In this document: positions 35,220 through 47,260 of the stretch, piece after piece
Position numbering within the stretch: the first letter of the stretch is position 1
How the letters are laid out: the number at the start of each line of letters is the position of its first letter
Made by a program: the position numbers and the translations under genes
Assembly (NCBI GenBank): GCA_973895155.1
Contig: OZ316895.1
Location: 12,152,001 to 12,216,000 of the forward strand
Direction: 5' to 3'
Origin: Marsupella aquatica
Taxonomy: Eukaryota; Marchantiophyta
Length of the DNA stretch: 64,000 bases
The notes under the pieces: model-generated
Seen by the model: only the letters and a program-made list of their open reading frames with translations
The model's database searches: none
Told to the model about the DNA's origin: nothing

Positions 35220-35930
35220 AAAGATTTAGAAATTGATAGCACTAGAAGGAGAAAGATTTACCAAATAAGTTGCGGTATTGATAGCTTTTGCCCAAAATTC
35301 CTGTGGTAAACCTGATTGGCTCAACATACTCTGTGACCGCTCCAATAGTGTTTGATTGAGCCTCTTAGCGACACCATTATATTGCGGAGTATAAATTGTG
35401 GTGAGATGGCGAGTTATCCCCTGTTCTGAATAGTACTATTCAAAATCCACTAAAGTGTACTCCCCGCCGTTGTCTAACCTCAAATTCTTCACCCTTGTAT
35501 CCAAACACTTGAGCGTGTTTCTAGTCTAATTCTCCACCTGGGCTTCCCACTTCTTGAAAATGGACAAGACATCAAAATTATATGTCATAAAATAAATCCA
35601 CACAAATCTTGAGTAATCGTCAATAAATGATACATAGTACAACTTTCCAGAGTGTGAGGGAGTCAGGGATGGACCCCACACGTCACTATGTATGTACTCA
35701 ACAACCGCTTTGGAATGATGAGTTCTAACACCGAAAGCACGACGATGCTACTTTCCAAGAATGCAATGCTCACAGAACTCTAATTTACAAGATTGCAAAT
35801 AAAAAATGAGTCCATTCTTCCGTAAGATAGCCAAACCCTTCTCACTCATGTGACCTAGCCGTGAATGCCACAGTTGAGTCATCTCCTCGTGAGACTTGGT
35901 TACATTGGCCTCTCCACATACAATATTGCC

Positions 35931-36266
35931 CTATAATACATACAAATTCTTTTGTCTTCTCCCCTTCAAAATCACTATCTCTCCCGACCTGACTTGAAGT
36001 TCACCATCAATAATGCACCATTGATGACCATTTGAATCCAACACACCGAGTGAAATCAGATTCTTACGCATGCCAGGTACATACCTGACTCCAAACACTG
36101 TGCGCACAGTGCCATCAAACATTTGAATCTTCATAGACCCAATTTCCTCAATTTGGCAGGAGTGATCATTTCCCATCAGAATTGAACCATTTGAAACAGA
36201 GTAAGAACTGAAAAACTCACAAATGTAACAAATATGAAAAGAGCAAGCACAATCAAGAATCCACAC
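35931..36266 (-). pseudogene. copia protease region (copy 2)
   Basis: The 111-codon ORF starts WILDCACSFHICYI and continues to the end of the protease and the linker before integrase (LDSNGHQWCIIDGELQVRSG). It shares the unusual DCA active-site triplet with copy 1. It stays open where copy 1 has a stop (Cys here, TGA at 2401 in copy 1). Confidence 0.8.
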
Positions 36267-36311
36267 ATCATCTACTCTCCTAGATGATGTGCACAGGGCA
36301 TACCCCCGGCT

Positions 36312-37253
36312 TCATAAAATATACTCATCATTGAGTAAATCAGCTTCTCCATCAGCCCTAGCCACACTTGCCGATGAAGATTCCGCTGCTTTTCCCTTAC
36401 AGTCTCCCTTGAAGTGTCCAACTTGGTTGCCCTTCCAACATGTTACCTGCCTCCTCTGAGTAGATTTACCCCTGGACTTCGATCTGGATTTAGATCTAAA
36501 CTGGGTTCTACGGTCCCCAGTTGGTCGCTGCATACTCCTCCCATGGTTAACATTGAGGGAAGCACCAGATAATGAAGGCTGTGATGTGATGTGCATCTTC
36601 TACTGAAGATCATCACTAAACAGAGAACTTACTACGTCATTGTATGAAATGGTATCCCTATCATGATGCAACAACACCCATGATAGGGACTGGTAAGATG
36701 GAGGCAATAAACTGAGAAGCTGCAGAGCCTTCATCTCATCGTTCAAAGTCTCCCCAAGGTTTTCCAAGTCAACGACCATGTCGTTGAAAGCATCCACATG
36801 GTCTTGCAACTTCGTACCGGATTCCTTCATCCTGAAACTCATCAGTTTGTAGGAAGTGTAGAGCCAGTTCGATAACTCCTTGCGGTGATACTTGCTCTGC
36901 AATTCTGTAAACAAGGACATGCAATCCTTATGTGCACCCAACTGCTTGATGATGGGAGGCATGAGATAGAGTGTAACACACCACACTCCTTGCTCATGCA
37001 TGTGGTCCCATTGTTTCTCATCAACATCGTCTTCATGAGGGCTCAGTAGTTGGCCCATCCCTGACGCATAAAGCACTCCCTTCACCTGCTTTTCCCATAG
37101 CAAGTAGTCAGAGCGTCCATCATACTTTGTCACTTCATACTTGGGTCCCCCAAGCTTGAAAGTCCCCATCTTCTTCTTTGGCACTACCGTGAGCTCCGGT
37201 AGTAGTACTGCTTCCTCCACCACACGCCGCACCGGTGATGGTACCGGTGTCAC
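36312..37253 (-). pseudogene. gag: copia Gag and degenerate zinc knuckle (copy 2)
   Basis: 37253-36600 is Gag (KYDGRSDYLLWEKQVKGVL, LYTSYKLMSFRM, LLSLLPPSYQSLSWVLLH), ending at a stop near 36600. 36596-36312 continues in another ORF with an SRSKSRGKS linker and the knuckle CWKGNQVGHFKGDC. The second Cys of CCHC is changed to Gly, so zinc binding is probably lost. It ends NDEYIL then TGA, as in copy 1. Confidence 0.83.
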
Positions 37254-38839
37254 ATGCTCTTCCTCTTGCTCCTCTCTCTGCCCCTCAAACCGCCACGGTG
37301 ATCCTCATGCTTCAAGTTCCACGTCTTCAAAAAACTCCTCTGAATCACTCATATGAGAAAATCACAAAAAATGTTGTGTTTCACAACTTCTCAAAAAACT
37401 TGAAACTCAACACCGTCGCGTAGCCCACGAAGCTAGGAGTCCAATACTGAAAACCAAAATCAAAATCAAAATTTGACGGAAAAGTTATTCAAATTTTGGT
37501 TTGGGTGGTTAAAACCTTGGGAAACTCCCCCGTTTTGACCACCTCAGGGAATAACCAAAATACCAAGTACAACCCATCATCGAATCGCGATGTGATCGGT
37601 GCGCCGCCTTGCCAACTTCAATGGCTACAACCTCGCCAAAAAAGAACCAAAAAAGTTACTGTTTGACGGACAAAATCTTTGTCGAATGGTCGAAAAACAG
37701 CTCTTTATTTTTTGAGAATATTCCTGCACAATCCGACAGGTCTCACAGGGGGCCGTGTCTAAGTGGTTAAAATGGAGGCTCACAGGGCCCGGGATGCGGC
37801 ACAACCAATGAGGAGGAGGAGAGAAAACAAATTTAGAAAAAAACACTTTAAAGGGGTCTTAAAGCCCCTCAAAAAGGCGCACCTATTTGCGGCCACGCAC
37901 GCGTATTCGCGACCAGAATTGTGTATAAACTACAAAAAACATGAAAAAAACGGGGTTTAAAGGGGTCAAGGCGCGCGTATTTTTGCGTATTCCTTATAAG
38001 GGCATTTTGGGCCATATTTTCACCAGAAAAAACACATTTTTGCGCTTAAAGGGGTGTGGGAGGCTGGGGCGCGTTCGGGGCGTATGGCGAAGTAGGTTTG
38101 TCGGGATTTGAAGATATACAGGCCGTACGGGGGCAAAAAAATGCCCTAAACTAAGCTTAAAATGTGCCAAAAATGACACAAAGGTCGTGTTACAAACCTC
38201 AGTTGCCTCCGCTTCGGTTTCCAATGAGAAAAGTGATGACCGCCGACATGAAAATATTGCCGAATTGCACCGGCACGTCTGCAGCTCCACTAGAGAAAAA
38301 AAAACTTGCGTAGTGTCTTACTCTCTCCGTGTCAAGAGCCAATCCCGGACTTAAAACGATTGCCTCACCACGATCTCTCCATTGAGCCTCAGCACTTTGC
38401 GTTTTTTCCTCCGAGTTAAGCGTCACGACGAGTAATCCGGTTCAGGGAAAAACAAGCACCATAGCTTGTCAAAAAACCAGAACTCAACTTTCACTCGTCA
38501 CGACGCACTCGCTCCACAAACGCCAGCAAACCAGGTACCAATACGACCAGCTCGCTATAACATGTGATGCCTCCCGCACAGCTCACACCATTGAAAAAAC
38601 ATCTCTGGTCTCTCCCCCGAAATACCGTCAAACACGAATAAATCATGAATGACGCAAACTCTGATTCCTCCACACAACGGATACCAAGCAGCAAGTTCTA
38701 TACATCGATAGAAAGCCCTCTCACTAATCTATCCGCTCAATCACACACATTCGAGTTTCATGCGATAAAACTTTGAATGCATCACCGACAATGAACGTTG
38801 GAAAACCGTCATGAAAAAACCTCGTCACCTCTCAGGCAT

Positions 38840-38851
38840 GCTCTGATACCA
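38840..38851 (-). other. primer-binding site for initiator tRNA-Met (copia copy 2)
   Basis: It reads TGGTATCAGAGC on the minus strand, identical to copy 1, and sits two bases from the LTR remnant that starts at 38854. Confidence 0.88.
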
Positions 38852-38944
38852 ATTGTTGAGCATAGACGACATTTGTATAGGCAAGCCCATGAACCATCCA
38901 ATGCACAAGAGTCAACACAGAGAGATACGTGGTTCACCTCCACG

Positions 38945-39690
38945 TAACACTAGGGAGGACGAGAGAGAGAGTCTAGTGGAAGCCCTATCACCAAGACAAA
39001 AGGAGAAGAGCCTAAGGAGGGAGGCTTGGGCTGCAGAACGACAGAGAATTCAGGAGGAACAAAAGAAGGCAGAGGATAGGGCCAAGAGGCCAAAATTGTT
39101 TTTGAATGAAGGAGGTGCTCCACTCTCCAAGAGTTATCGTTTGTTTGGGAGTCAAGTTAGGCAAATTGTGAGGTCTCATTTTGGCCCGATGGACTACTAG
39201 GGGAAGAAGAAGCACGATGAGAGATTTCAAATTTGAGAGAAAATCAAAGAGAGATTTTCGAATGGGTCGTTTGTGGACGATCAATTCTCAAACAAAAAGA
39301 TCTTAGTCTCACTTGCAGACATGCAAAATCATGTATGAGAGAAGATGCAAAAGTACCTGGCTGAATGCAAATTGGATGAGGAGGTGATCAGGAAAGGTGG
39401 AAACCCAGCTGGTGAGATTCCTGAGGATGCTTGGTGTGCTTGGCTTGAAGAAGAGTTGTAGGTTCGAGCTTAGCAAGCCACACAATGCTGGGAAGCTGAA
39501 ATTCAAGCAACTCAGAAGAAGATTAAACAAGGAGAGATGGTGAATACTGCACCCATGTATCAAGAACTTGAAGAATGGTCAGCAAAATCAGCCCTGCTTG
39601 GAGACCCACCATCTTGGCTAATGAAAGCTCTGCTGAGAGTAACAAAGAGGCCAAAGGTTACTCACAGAATGCGGCAAGGCGGATCATAGC
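38945..39690 (+). pseudogene. decayed transposon-like ORF (family not identified)
   Basis: One plus-strand frame stays protein-like from the copia LTR break to about 39690, but with stops at 39198-39200, about 39234, 39336, 39459 and 39474. Readable pieces are RQKEKSLRREAWAAERQRIQ, PLSKSYRLFGSQVRQIVRSH, KIKERFSNGSFVDDQ, KKILVSLADMQNHV, EVIRKGGNPAGEIPEDAWCA and ALLGDPPSWLMKALLRVTKR. The acidic/basic helical style and repeated GDPP/WLxKAL features look like an accessory transposon protein, but I cannot name the family. Most stops could be single changes of Trp or Arg codons. Confidence 0.55.
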
Positions 39691-40231
39691 GTCTCAAGGC
39701 CGATTTTGTAAGTGCTTCACTCCCCTCCTCTCCATGCATTCCTTCAGCAGCAGTCCTCCTCCCTAATCACCTGAGGCCAATTGACGAATGCCTAACCCTT
39801 CCAAAACTGTGATAGGTCTTTGTATGCCCGTAGGTCGATTGCTCAATCGCTCGATCACGCCTTAGTTTTTTTTTGCTTTCGGCATGTAAGGTCCGATTCT
39901 CGTCTGATCCTTTAAGTATCGGAACTGTCGAGGGTACCAATTCTACTAGTATCGAATAAATTCAAATTTTTGAATAGTTTGTGCATGAACGGCTAAGTGT
40001 TCTTATGGGTCTTTGACGGTGAAGGGTTTAGGTGTTTAATTAGGCCAGGGTAGGGTTGCTATAATTGACCTTAGTATTGGGGGTGGCATATGGTTTGGGT
40101 GTGTAGGAGAAGGAGCACGGACGACCATTGTTGTCGGCAGAGAGAGAGCTGGCAAAGGAGCATGGTGCTCGGGCGTTGAAGATTCACATGGACAACATGT
40201 TGGCCTTGGTTAGTGCGGATATTAGAATGAT

Positions 40232-41577
40232 TTGAAAGATGGCTTCATGTTGGTACGTATGTTGCGGAATGACATATGGATTGGAGATTGTTACTATGTG
40301 CAGGATGAGTCAGGGGGTGAGGAGGACTTGGAGAGTGAGGAGGATGGTGAGGGGGAGGAGGACGAGAAGGATGCGGAGGACGATAGTGCTTTGGAGGGGA
40401 GTGTGGCCAAGGCTATCGTACAAGGTTCTACTGGTGCGCATGGCCGGTCAGGACCTCGAGAGAGTGGACGTCACCAGTCTGGTCGGGGTGTAGGTGACTC
40501 CACTCGCCAGATGGAGCGTAGAGCAGGTGATATGCCTCCTTCTCATCATAGATTAGCCGGTAGGAGTGGACGGAGTGAGTCCCGGGTTCCAGCCACAGTA
40601 GGTCAGCACCAAGGGGTTCGTAGTGAGTCCGGAGTTCACGCCATAGCAGGTGGTTGAGTGAGGACTGGCCCTGGTGTTGTACCAGGTGGGTCTCGACAGG
40701 GGGCTGGGTTCATACTGGTCATGTCGTTGGCCAGTCAGGAGGTTCCGACCGTAGTGGTGGAGGTGAGTCTCGCCCTGAGGGGGGTAGTGGTGATGGCCCT
40801 GGTAGTGTACCAGCTGGTTCACGACAGTCTGGGGGAGGCCTTGGTGGTCATGTGCCCACACCATCTCCTGTTCATAGTGGTGGTGTATGCATCCAGTGGA
40901 GGTTCCGGCCGTAGTGGTGGAGGTGAGTCTCGCCCTGAGGGGGGTAGTGGTGGAGTTGCTGCACCTCGTCAGTTTAGGGCTGGCACTGGTAGTGTACCAA
41001 CTGGTTCGCGACAGTCCGGGGGAGGCCTTGGTGGTCATGTGCCCACACCATCTCCTATTCATAGTGGTGGTGTAGGCATCCAGTCTGGAGGTTTCGGTCG
41101 TAGTGGTGGAGGTGAGTCTCGCCCTGAGGGGGGTAGTGGTGGAGTTGCTGCACCTCGTCAGTTTAGAGCTAGCCCTGGTAGTGTACCAGCTGGTTCGCGA
41201 CAGTCCAAGGGGGGCCTTGGTGGTCATGTGCCCACACCATCTCCTATTCATAGTGGTGGTGTAGGCAGTCGGGAGGTTCCCGTCATAGTGGTGAAGGTGA
41301 GACTCGGCCTGAGGGGGGTAGTGGTGGTGGTGCTGGAGGGGCTTCTTTCCACACTTGTGTCGAGGAAGGAGTGCCTTCCCATGGTTCAGGCGCATTTGGA
41401 GGTGGGGGAGTACCAGAGATTGCTTCTGCACCTCATCCACATGACGATGGAGGCAGATCAGGTAGCCACGACCATGATGTGCTACCTAGTGTGTCAGCGG
41501 TAGAGACTCATAGAGCAGAGCAACCTAGTCGTTCCCGTGTGAAGAAGAGGAAGACGCGACATAGCTTGTATGGATAG
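40232..41577 (+). pseudogene. acidic plus Gly/Ser-rich repeat ORF with basic tail (frameshifted)
   Basis: Unknown protein. 40232-40657 gives an acidic stretch (EEDLESEEDGEGEEDEKDAE) and an RSG-rich part. The following Gly/Ser-rich stretch repeats SGGGESRPEGGSGG, GSVPAGSRQSGGGLGGHVPT and PSPIHSGGV about four times, with the DNA unit starting at about 40761, 40921, 41110 and 41295 (spacing 160-189 bp). The repeats are in one frame in copy 1 and another in copies 2-4. The end (41371-41577) is in a third frame and finishes with RSRVKKRKTRHSLYG, a likely nuclear-localisation tail. Small indels have broken the ORF. It may belong with the decayed ORF at 38945-39690. Confidence 0.5.
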
Positions 41578-42313
41578 TGGACTAGGTAAACATATATAGA
41601 TCTAGTACCAGGCTAGCGAGGTGGATAGTTGGAGGGCATTATGTCCATTTGATATGCCCAGCCTTTAGCACAGCTGGCACTATGCATGGAGATGTTCTCC
41701 ATTTTTTGTACTTTTGTCCTGGATATTTCATTTTTGTATATAAGATGTAGTTACGCCGTGTCATGCCCGGGTTTCAAGGTACATAGTGTGCAATCAAAAT
41801 TGATAGTCTCTAATCCATCAACTAAATGCCCTCTCTAAACTCTAAATAAAAACTCAGTTAAAGAATTAAATTGCACCCCAATTAAACCCCAAATTAGGCC
41901 CCCATTTAAAATCAGCCCAATCAAGCTCGCTTAATAGTTTCCGGTAGATACCGATCCATATCCGATGCCACAATCATCGTACTTTTCCATCCCCAAAGTA
42001 TCACAAAGTCCAATTTTACTATCATCGCAATTTCCGTTCCAAAAACAATCGGACATTTGCAATCTCAAACAAATCAGGCATTTCCATGTCGAGACCATCG
42101 GTCTAGAATTGGATGCCTCCGCTAACAAAAAATGCGTGGAACAGACATCCGATTAAACGGGCATCGGACATAGTATTTCTCGACATTTTAAAGTACGGAA
42201 CTCTCGAATGTTTAAGTATCGGTAGTTCCGATTGGTTTCCGATTGTCGTTTTCCGATACAAATTACATCACAAAATGTGATTCTGGTATTGGACAAGTGA
42301 GATTTCCACGTCA
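41578..42313. other. spacer left of the CACTA element
   Basis: No gene is supported. TTTAAGTATCGG occurs here near 42210 and also near 39913, perhaps marking the ends of an older element around the repeat ORF, but no clean inverted repeat or target duplication was found. Confidence 0.4.
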
Positions 42314-42343
42314 CACTAGAAGAAAATAGGGCCCTTTATGACC
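42314..42343 (+). repeat. left terminal inverted repeat of the CACTA element
   Basis: It starts CACTAGAAGAAAA and matches the right end with one mismatch in the first 13 bases. TTTATGAC is shared again at bases 22-29. Confidence 0.9.
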
Positions 42344-42664
42344 AATCACCCAATGACGGAGATGAATAAATGACCAAAATTTCTAATGACACAAAAAGAA
42401 TGACAGGGGAATGACTGTCCACAATGACCAATAGACTGAAATGACAAAATGTTAATTTTTGCGTCATTTTGTATAATGTCTGTAATGACTGATGCGACCA
42501 AAATGACCCAATTTCCCTAAATGGTCAATTTAGATACATGTCCTAAATGACGCAATTAATAACAACAATGATAAATCAGTGTTTAGCAACATTATAGTCA
42601 CTCTGGACAATGATTAAAATGACCAAAAATCTATTTGGGTCATTTTGGACAACGGTGATAAATG

Positions 42665-43290
42665 ACAAAAAATGTATTACCGTCATTTTAACCAACGGTG
42701 TTAAATGACTAAATATAGGGTCAATTTGAAAATAAAAATATATCAGTGTTTACAACAACATATTGTCAATATGGACTTCTCCTATAAATGACTAACTCTA
42801 GGGTCAATCTTGAAATTAGGACATATCAGTGTTTACAACAACATATTGTCATTATGGACTTCTCTTATAAATGACTAACTCTAGGGTCAATCTTGAAATT
42901 AGAATATATCAGTGTTTACAACAACATATTGTCATTATGGACTTCTCCTATAAATGACTAACTCTAGGGTCAATCTTGAAATTAGGACATATCAGTGTTT
43001 ACAAGAACATACTGTCATTATGGACTTCTCTCATAAATGACTAACTCTAGGGTCAATCTTAAAATTAGGACATATCAGTGTTTACAAGAACATACCGTCA
43101 TTATGGACTTCTCTCATAAATGACTAACTCCATAGTCAATCTTGAAATTATGATATATCGGTGTTTACAACAACATACTGTCATTATGGACTTGTCGCAT
43201 AAATGACTAAATATAGGGTCAATCTAAAAATCACGATATATCAATGTTTACAATAACATACAGTCATTATGGACTTATTGCATAAATGAC
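42665..43290 (+). repeat. seven tandem copies of an 83-bp unit (CACTA left subterminal array A)
   Basis: The landmark TATCAGTGTTTACAA recurs at 42741, 42824, 42907, 42990, 43073, 43156 and 43239 (TATCGG/TATCAA variants in the last two), with an exact 83-bp spacing. Each unit carries GTCATTATGGACTT and AAATGACTAA, so one GTCATT and one ATGAC motif in opposite orientation. Confidence 0.92.
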
Positions 43291-43379
43291 TACTTATAGA
43301 GTCATTGAAGAACCCAAGAGATATGAAGATTAAAATACTCAATAGTCATTCCAGACACCAGTCATAATTGTAGAGTCAT

Positions 43380-46300
43380 TGATATAGTGGATAACCCTTC
43401 CACTAAGTGCGGGACACAATACTCATCATTGTCCTCCCACTGGTTGCGGCATTAGCAATTTGAACACATGTCTTGCATTTACTTTAGGCATGATGCACCT
43501 AGCTTTGGGGAAATCACTCCCAAGTCATACACCTTTGGAGTGATTTTCCAGAAGTGTCACCATATATAGATGCGCGCATACTATTGAATCCAAAGGCAAA
43601 TGAAACCTTTTTGTCTCTCCAAGAAGTAGGGCAATACCAATGGAAGGTTGTCATCCTTTGTTGTAATTGTGTCATGTTTGTGCCGGTGTTTGGATGGGGA
43701 ATATTTTAATTTGCAAATAAATAGTGATGGGGCATTCAAGGAGCTAGTGTAATCTTTATTGGGTCATTTCTAAAAACATTTGCATCACAAATACCAATGA
43801 CTACAAGTAGGGTCATTAAATATGTCATATGGACTGTCATATAAGTCAAGTGACTAGACTTGTGGTCATTTGTGTGGTCCCTCATGCAGTCATTAAGCAG
43901 AAGCACAAATGACCAGTTTGGGGCTAGGGGCTGCAGGTGGGCCCTAGAGTGCCATGGGGCCCCACATAGAGGTGAGAACCCATCCACTAGGTGCGGGACA
44001 CTATACTCATCATTGTCCAACCACTAGTTGCGACATAAACACTTTGGACACATATTTTTGCGTTTAAGGCATGATGCACCTTTGGGGAAATCACTCCCAA
44101 GTCGTACGACTTTGGAGTGATTTGCCAAAAGTGTCACCACGGATGCATACCGTCACATCCAAAGGCAAATAAAAGTTGTTTTTTGGTTCTCCAAGAGGTA
44201 GTGCTACACCAATGGAATGGGCAGGGGAGTTGTGCTTCTCAGTATGGTGTGGGTGCGGAATTAGGGATGAGGAATATTCCAATCTTGCAAGGAATCTAAA
44301 GTTTGCTCTCTTTGGAGGTACTAGGGCCTTTATTGGGTCATATGTGAGCAATGGCCCGTCATAAATACCAATGACTAAAAGTAGGGTCATTAAAACTGTC
44401 ATATGGAGAGTCATATCAGTCTAATGACTGGATTTGTGGTCATTTGAGGGGTCCCTCATGCAGTCATTAAGGAGAAGCACAAATGACCAGTTTGGGGCTA
44501 GGGGCTTGAGGTGGGCCCTAGAGTGCCATGGGGCCCCACATAGAGGTGAGAACCCCTCCACTAGGTGCGAGACACTATACTCATCATTGTCCAACCACTA
44601 GTTGCGACATAAACACTTTGGACACATGTTTTTGTGTTTACTTAAGGCATGATGCACCTTTGGGGAAATCACTCCCAAGTCGTACGACTTTGGAGTGATT
44701 TGCCAAAAGTGTCACCATGGATGCATACCGTCACATCCAAAGGCAAAAAAAAGTTGTTTTTGGGTTCTCCAAGAGGTAGTGCTGCACCAATGGAATGGGC
44801 AGGGGAGTCATGCGTCCCTCTATGATGTGTGTAATGTTTAAAGGTATACGAATATTCCATTTTTTCAAGGAATGTACAGGGGGCTCTCTCTGGCGGTACT
44901 AGGACCTTCATTGGGTCATTTTTTAACAAAGTCATGTCATAAGTGCCAATGACCTCAAGTAGGGTCATTGAAATGGTCATATGGGATGTCATATAATTCA
45001 AATGACTAGACTTGTTGTCATTTGAGGGGGTCTCTAGTGCAGTCATTGAAGACAAGCATGAATGACCAATTTGGAGCTAAGGGCTGGAGGTGGGCCCTAG
45101 AGTGCCATGTGGCCCCACATAGAGCTCGCAACCCCTCCACTAGGTGTCAAATGCTATATTTACTATTCTCCAACCACTAGTTGCACCATTAGTAGTTTGG
45201 AGCCATGTTTTTGTGTTTATTTAAGGGATGATATAATGTTGGGGAAATCACTGCCAAGTCATACGACTTTGGAGTGATTTGCCAAAAGTGTCACCATTGA
45301 TGCATACCATCCTATCTAAAAGGAAATGAAGCCATTTTTTTTGTCTCTGCAAGAAGTAGTGCCAGGCTGTCGTCCTTCCATGTAATTGTGTCATGTTTGT
45401 GCCTGTGCTTGGATGGGGAATATTCTATTTTGCAAATGAATAGTGACGGGGCACTCAAGGAGGTAGTGTAATCTTCATTGAGTCATTTCTGAAAACATTG
45501 GTGTCATACGTACCAATGACTACAAGTAGGGTCATTAAATCTGTCATATGGGCTGTCACATAAGTCAAATGACTGGATTTGTGGTCATTTGAGGGGTCCC
45601 TTGTGCAGTCATTAAGCAGAAGCACAAATGACCAGTTTGGGGCTAGGGGCTTGAGGTGGGCCCTAGAGTGCCATGGGGCCCCACATAGAGGTGAGAACCC
45701 CTCCACTAGGTGCGGGACACTATACTCATCATTGTCCAACCACTAGTTGTGCCATGAACACTTTGGATACATGTTTTTGCGTTTACTTAAGGCATGATAC
45801 ACCTTTGGGGAAATCACTCCCAAGTCATATGACTTTGGAGTGATTTGCTAAAAGTGTCTCCATGGATGCATACCATAGGTGCCGAAGGCAAAAGAAGCCC
45901 TTTTTTGTCTCTCCAAGAAGTAGTGCAACACCAATGGAAGGTTGTCATCCTGTGATATAATTGTGCCATGTTGGTGCCGGTGTTTTGATGGGGAATACTC
46001 CATTTTGCATATGAATAGTGTCGGGGCATTGTGAGTAGGTGTTGTAATCTTCATTGGGTCATTTTGGAGGAATAGTGTGTCATTAATGCCAAAGACTGCA
46101 GTAAGGGTCATTTTTGCAGTCATTTTGGAAGTCATTTGTGCACAATGACTGCATATGGGGTCATTATAGAGGTCCCTCATGGTGTCATTATGGACCATCA
46201 GAAATGATCCTTTTGAGTCTAGGAGCTTAGGGTGGCCCTAGTGTGCCATGGGGCCCTACATGAAGGTGACAACCTCTCCACTAGGTGCGGGGTACTATAC

Positions 46301-47260
46301 TCACTATTCTCCAACCACTAGTTGCACCATGAACACTTTGGAGCCATGTTTTTGCATTTTGTTAAGGCATGATGGAACCTTGGGGAAATCACTCCCAAGG
46401 CATACGGCTTTGGAGTGATTTGCCAAAAGTGTCACCATAGATATATACCACCACATTCAAAGTTAAATAATAGTTGTTTTCTTGTTCTCTAAGAGTAAGC
46501 GCAAAACCACTGGAAGGTTGTTGTCCTTCAATTTAACTATGTCATGTTTGTGCTGGCGTTTGGGTGAGGAATATTCTATTAAATTGCTAAGGATTTGCCA
46601 TGGGCCACTCCGATAGGTAGTGTAATCTTCACTGGGTCATTTTGGAGTAAGGGTGTGTCATTAAAGCCAATGACTACCATATGTGTCATTTTGACAGTCA
46701 TATTGACAGTCATTTGGACCAAATAACTGCATAGCTGGTCATTACAGAGGTCCCTCGTGGTGTCATTATGGACCAACCTAAATGACCAGTTTGGGGATAA
46801 GGGCTGGAAGTGGGCCCTAGACTGGGGCCATACATGGAGCTGGCAACCTTTCCAATAGGTGCAGGACACTATACTTACTATTCTCCAACCACTAGTTGCA
46901 CCATGAGCACTTTGGAGTCATGTTTTCGCAATTACTAAAGGGATGATGCAACCTTGGGGAAATCACTCCCAAGTCATACAACTTTGGAGTGACTTGCCAA
47001 AAGTGTCACCATCACGCATTGTTGTATTCTATCCAAAGGCAAAGAAATATTGTTTTTGTCTCTCCAAGAGGTATATAGTGCAATACTAGTGGAAGGCTAT
47101 CGTCCTTCTATATATGTATGTCATGTTTTTGCCGATATTTGGATTTAGGGTATTTTCTATTAAATTGCAAAGGACATGTAAGGGGGCACTCCTAGAGGTA
47201 GTGTAATCTTCATTGGGTCATTTTGGAACAATGGTGTGTCATTAATTCAAACACCTCAAA
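43380..47260 (+). repeat. about seven tandem copies of a 566-579-bp unit (CACTA left subterminal array B)
   Basis: A 36-bp near-palindrome (AAATCACTCC...GGAGTGATTT, centre AGTCGTACGACT in the best copies) starts at 43511, 44088, 44666, 45245, 45811, 46386 and 46960, spaced 577, 578, 579, 566, 575 and 574. Other shared blocks per unit are TGGGCCCTAGAGTGCCATGG, CACTAGGTGCGGGACACTAT, GTCCAACCACTAGTTGC and a run of five to seven GTCATT motifs. No coding capacity is recognised. The ORFs seen on the minus strand repeat with the unit and are by-products. Confidence 0.93.

Larger units (their letters stand above)
35220..38941 (-). mobile_element. Ty1/copia retrotransposon, copy 2, truncated at both ends
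   Basis: This is the same family as 1-5402, on the same strand. On the minus strand it has an LTR remnant of about 88 bases (38854-38941), primer-binding site, leader (37260-38834), Gag (36600-37253), zinc knuckle (36312-36596), protease (35931-36266) and a decayed integrase part ending near 35220. RT, RNase H and the 3' LTR are missing. The left break corresponds to about position 1650 of copy 1. The integrase part has many stops, so this copy is older or more damaged. Confidence 0.9.

Noticed and set aside
37745-37790. tRNA-like A box (TGTCTAAGTGG) in the copia copy 2 leader
   Set aside because: There is no B box, acceptor pairing or anticodon arm within 80 bases.
40553-41440. 295-codon minus-strand ORF rich in Thr/His/Tyr
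   Set aside because: It is the reverse reading of the Gly/Ser-rich repeat. The repeat keeps several frames open, and the plus strand has the more sensible composition.
43736-46869. Several similar minus-strand ORFs of 90-130 codons
   Set aside because: They recur with the 575-bp repeat unit, differ in length, and have no conserved start or motif. They are by-products of the array.
42665-47260. Regularly spaced repeats as a CRISPR-like array
   Set aside because: The units are direct tandem repeats without unique spacers, lie at the end of a CACTA transposon and belong to a eukaryotic genome.
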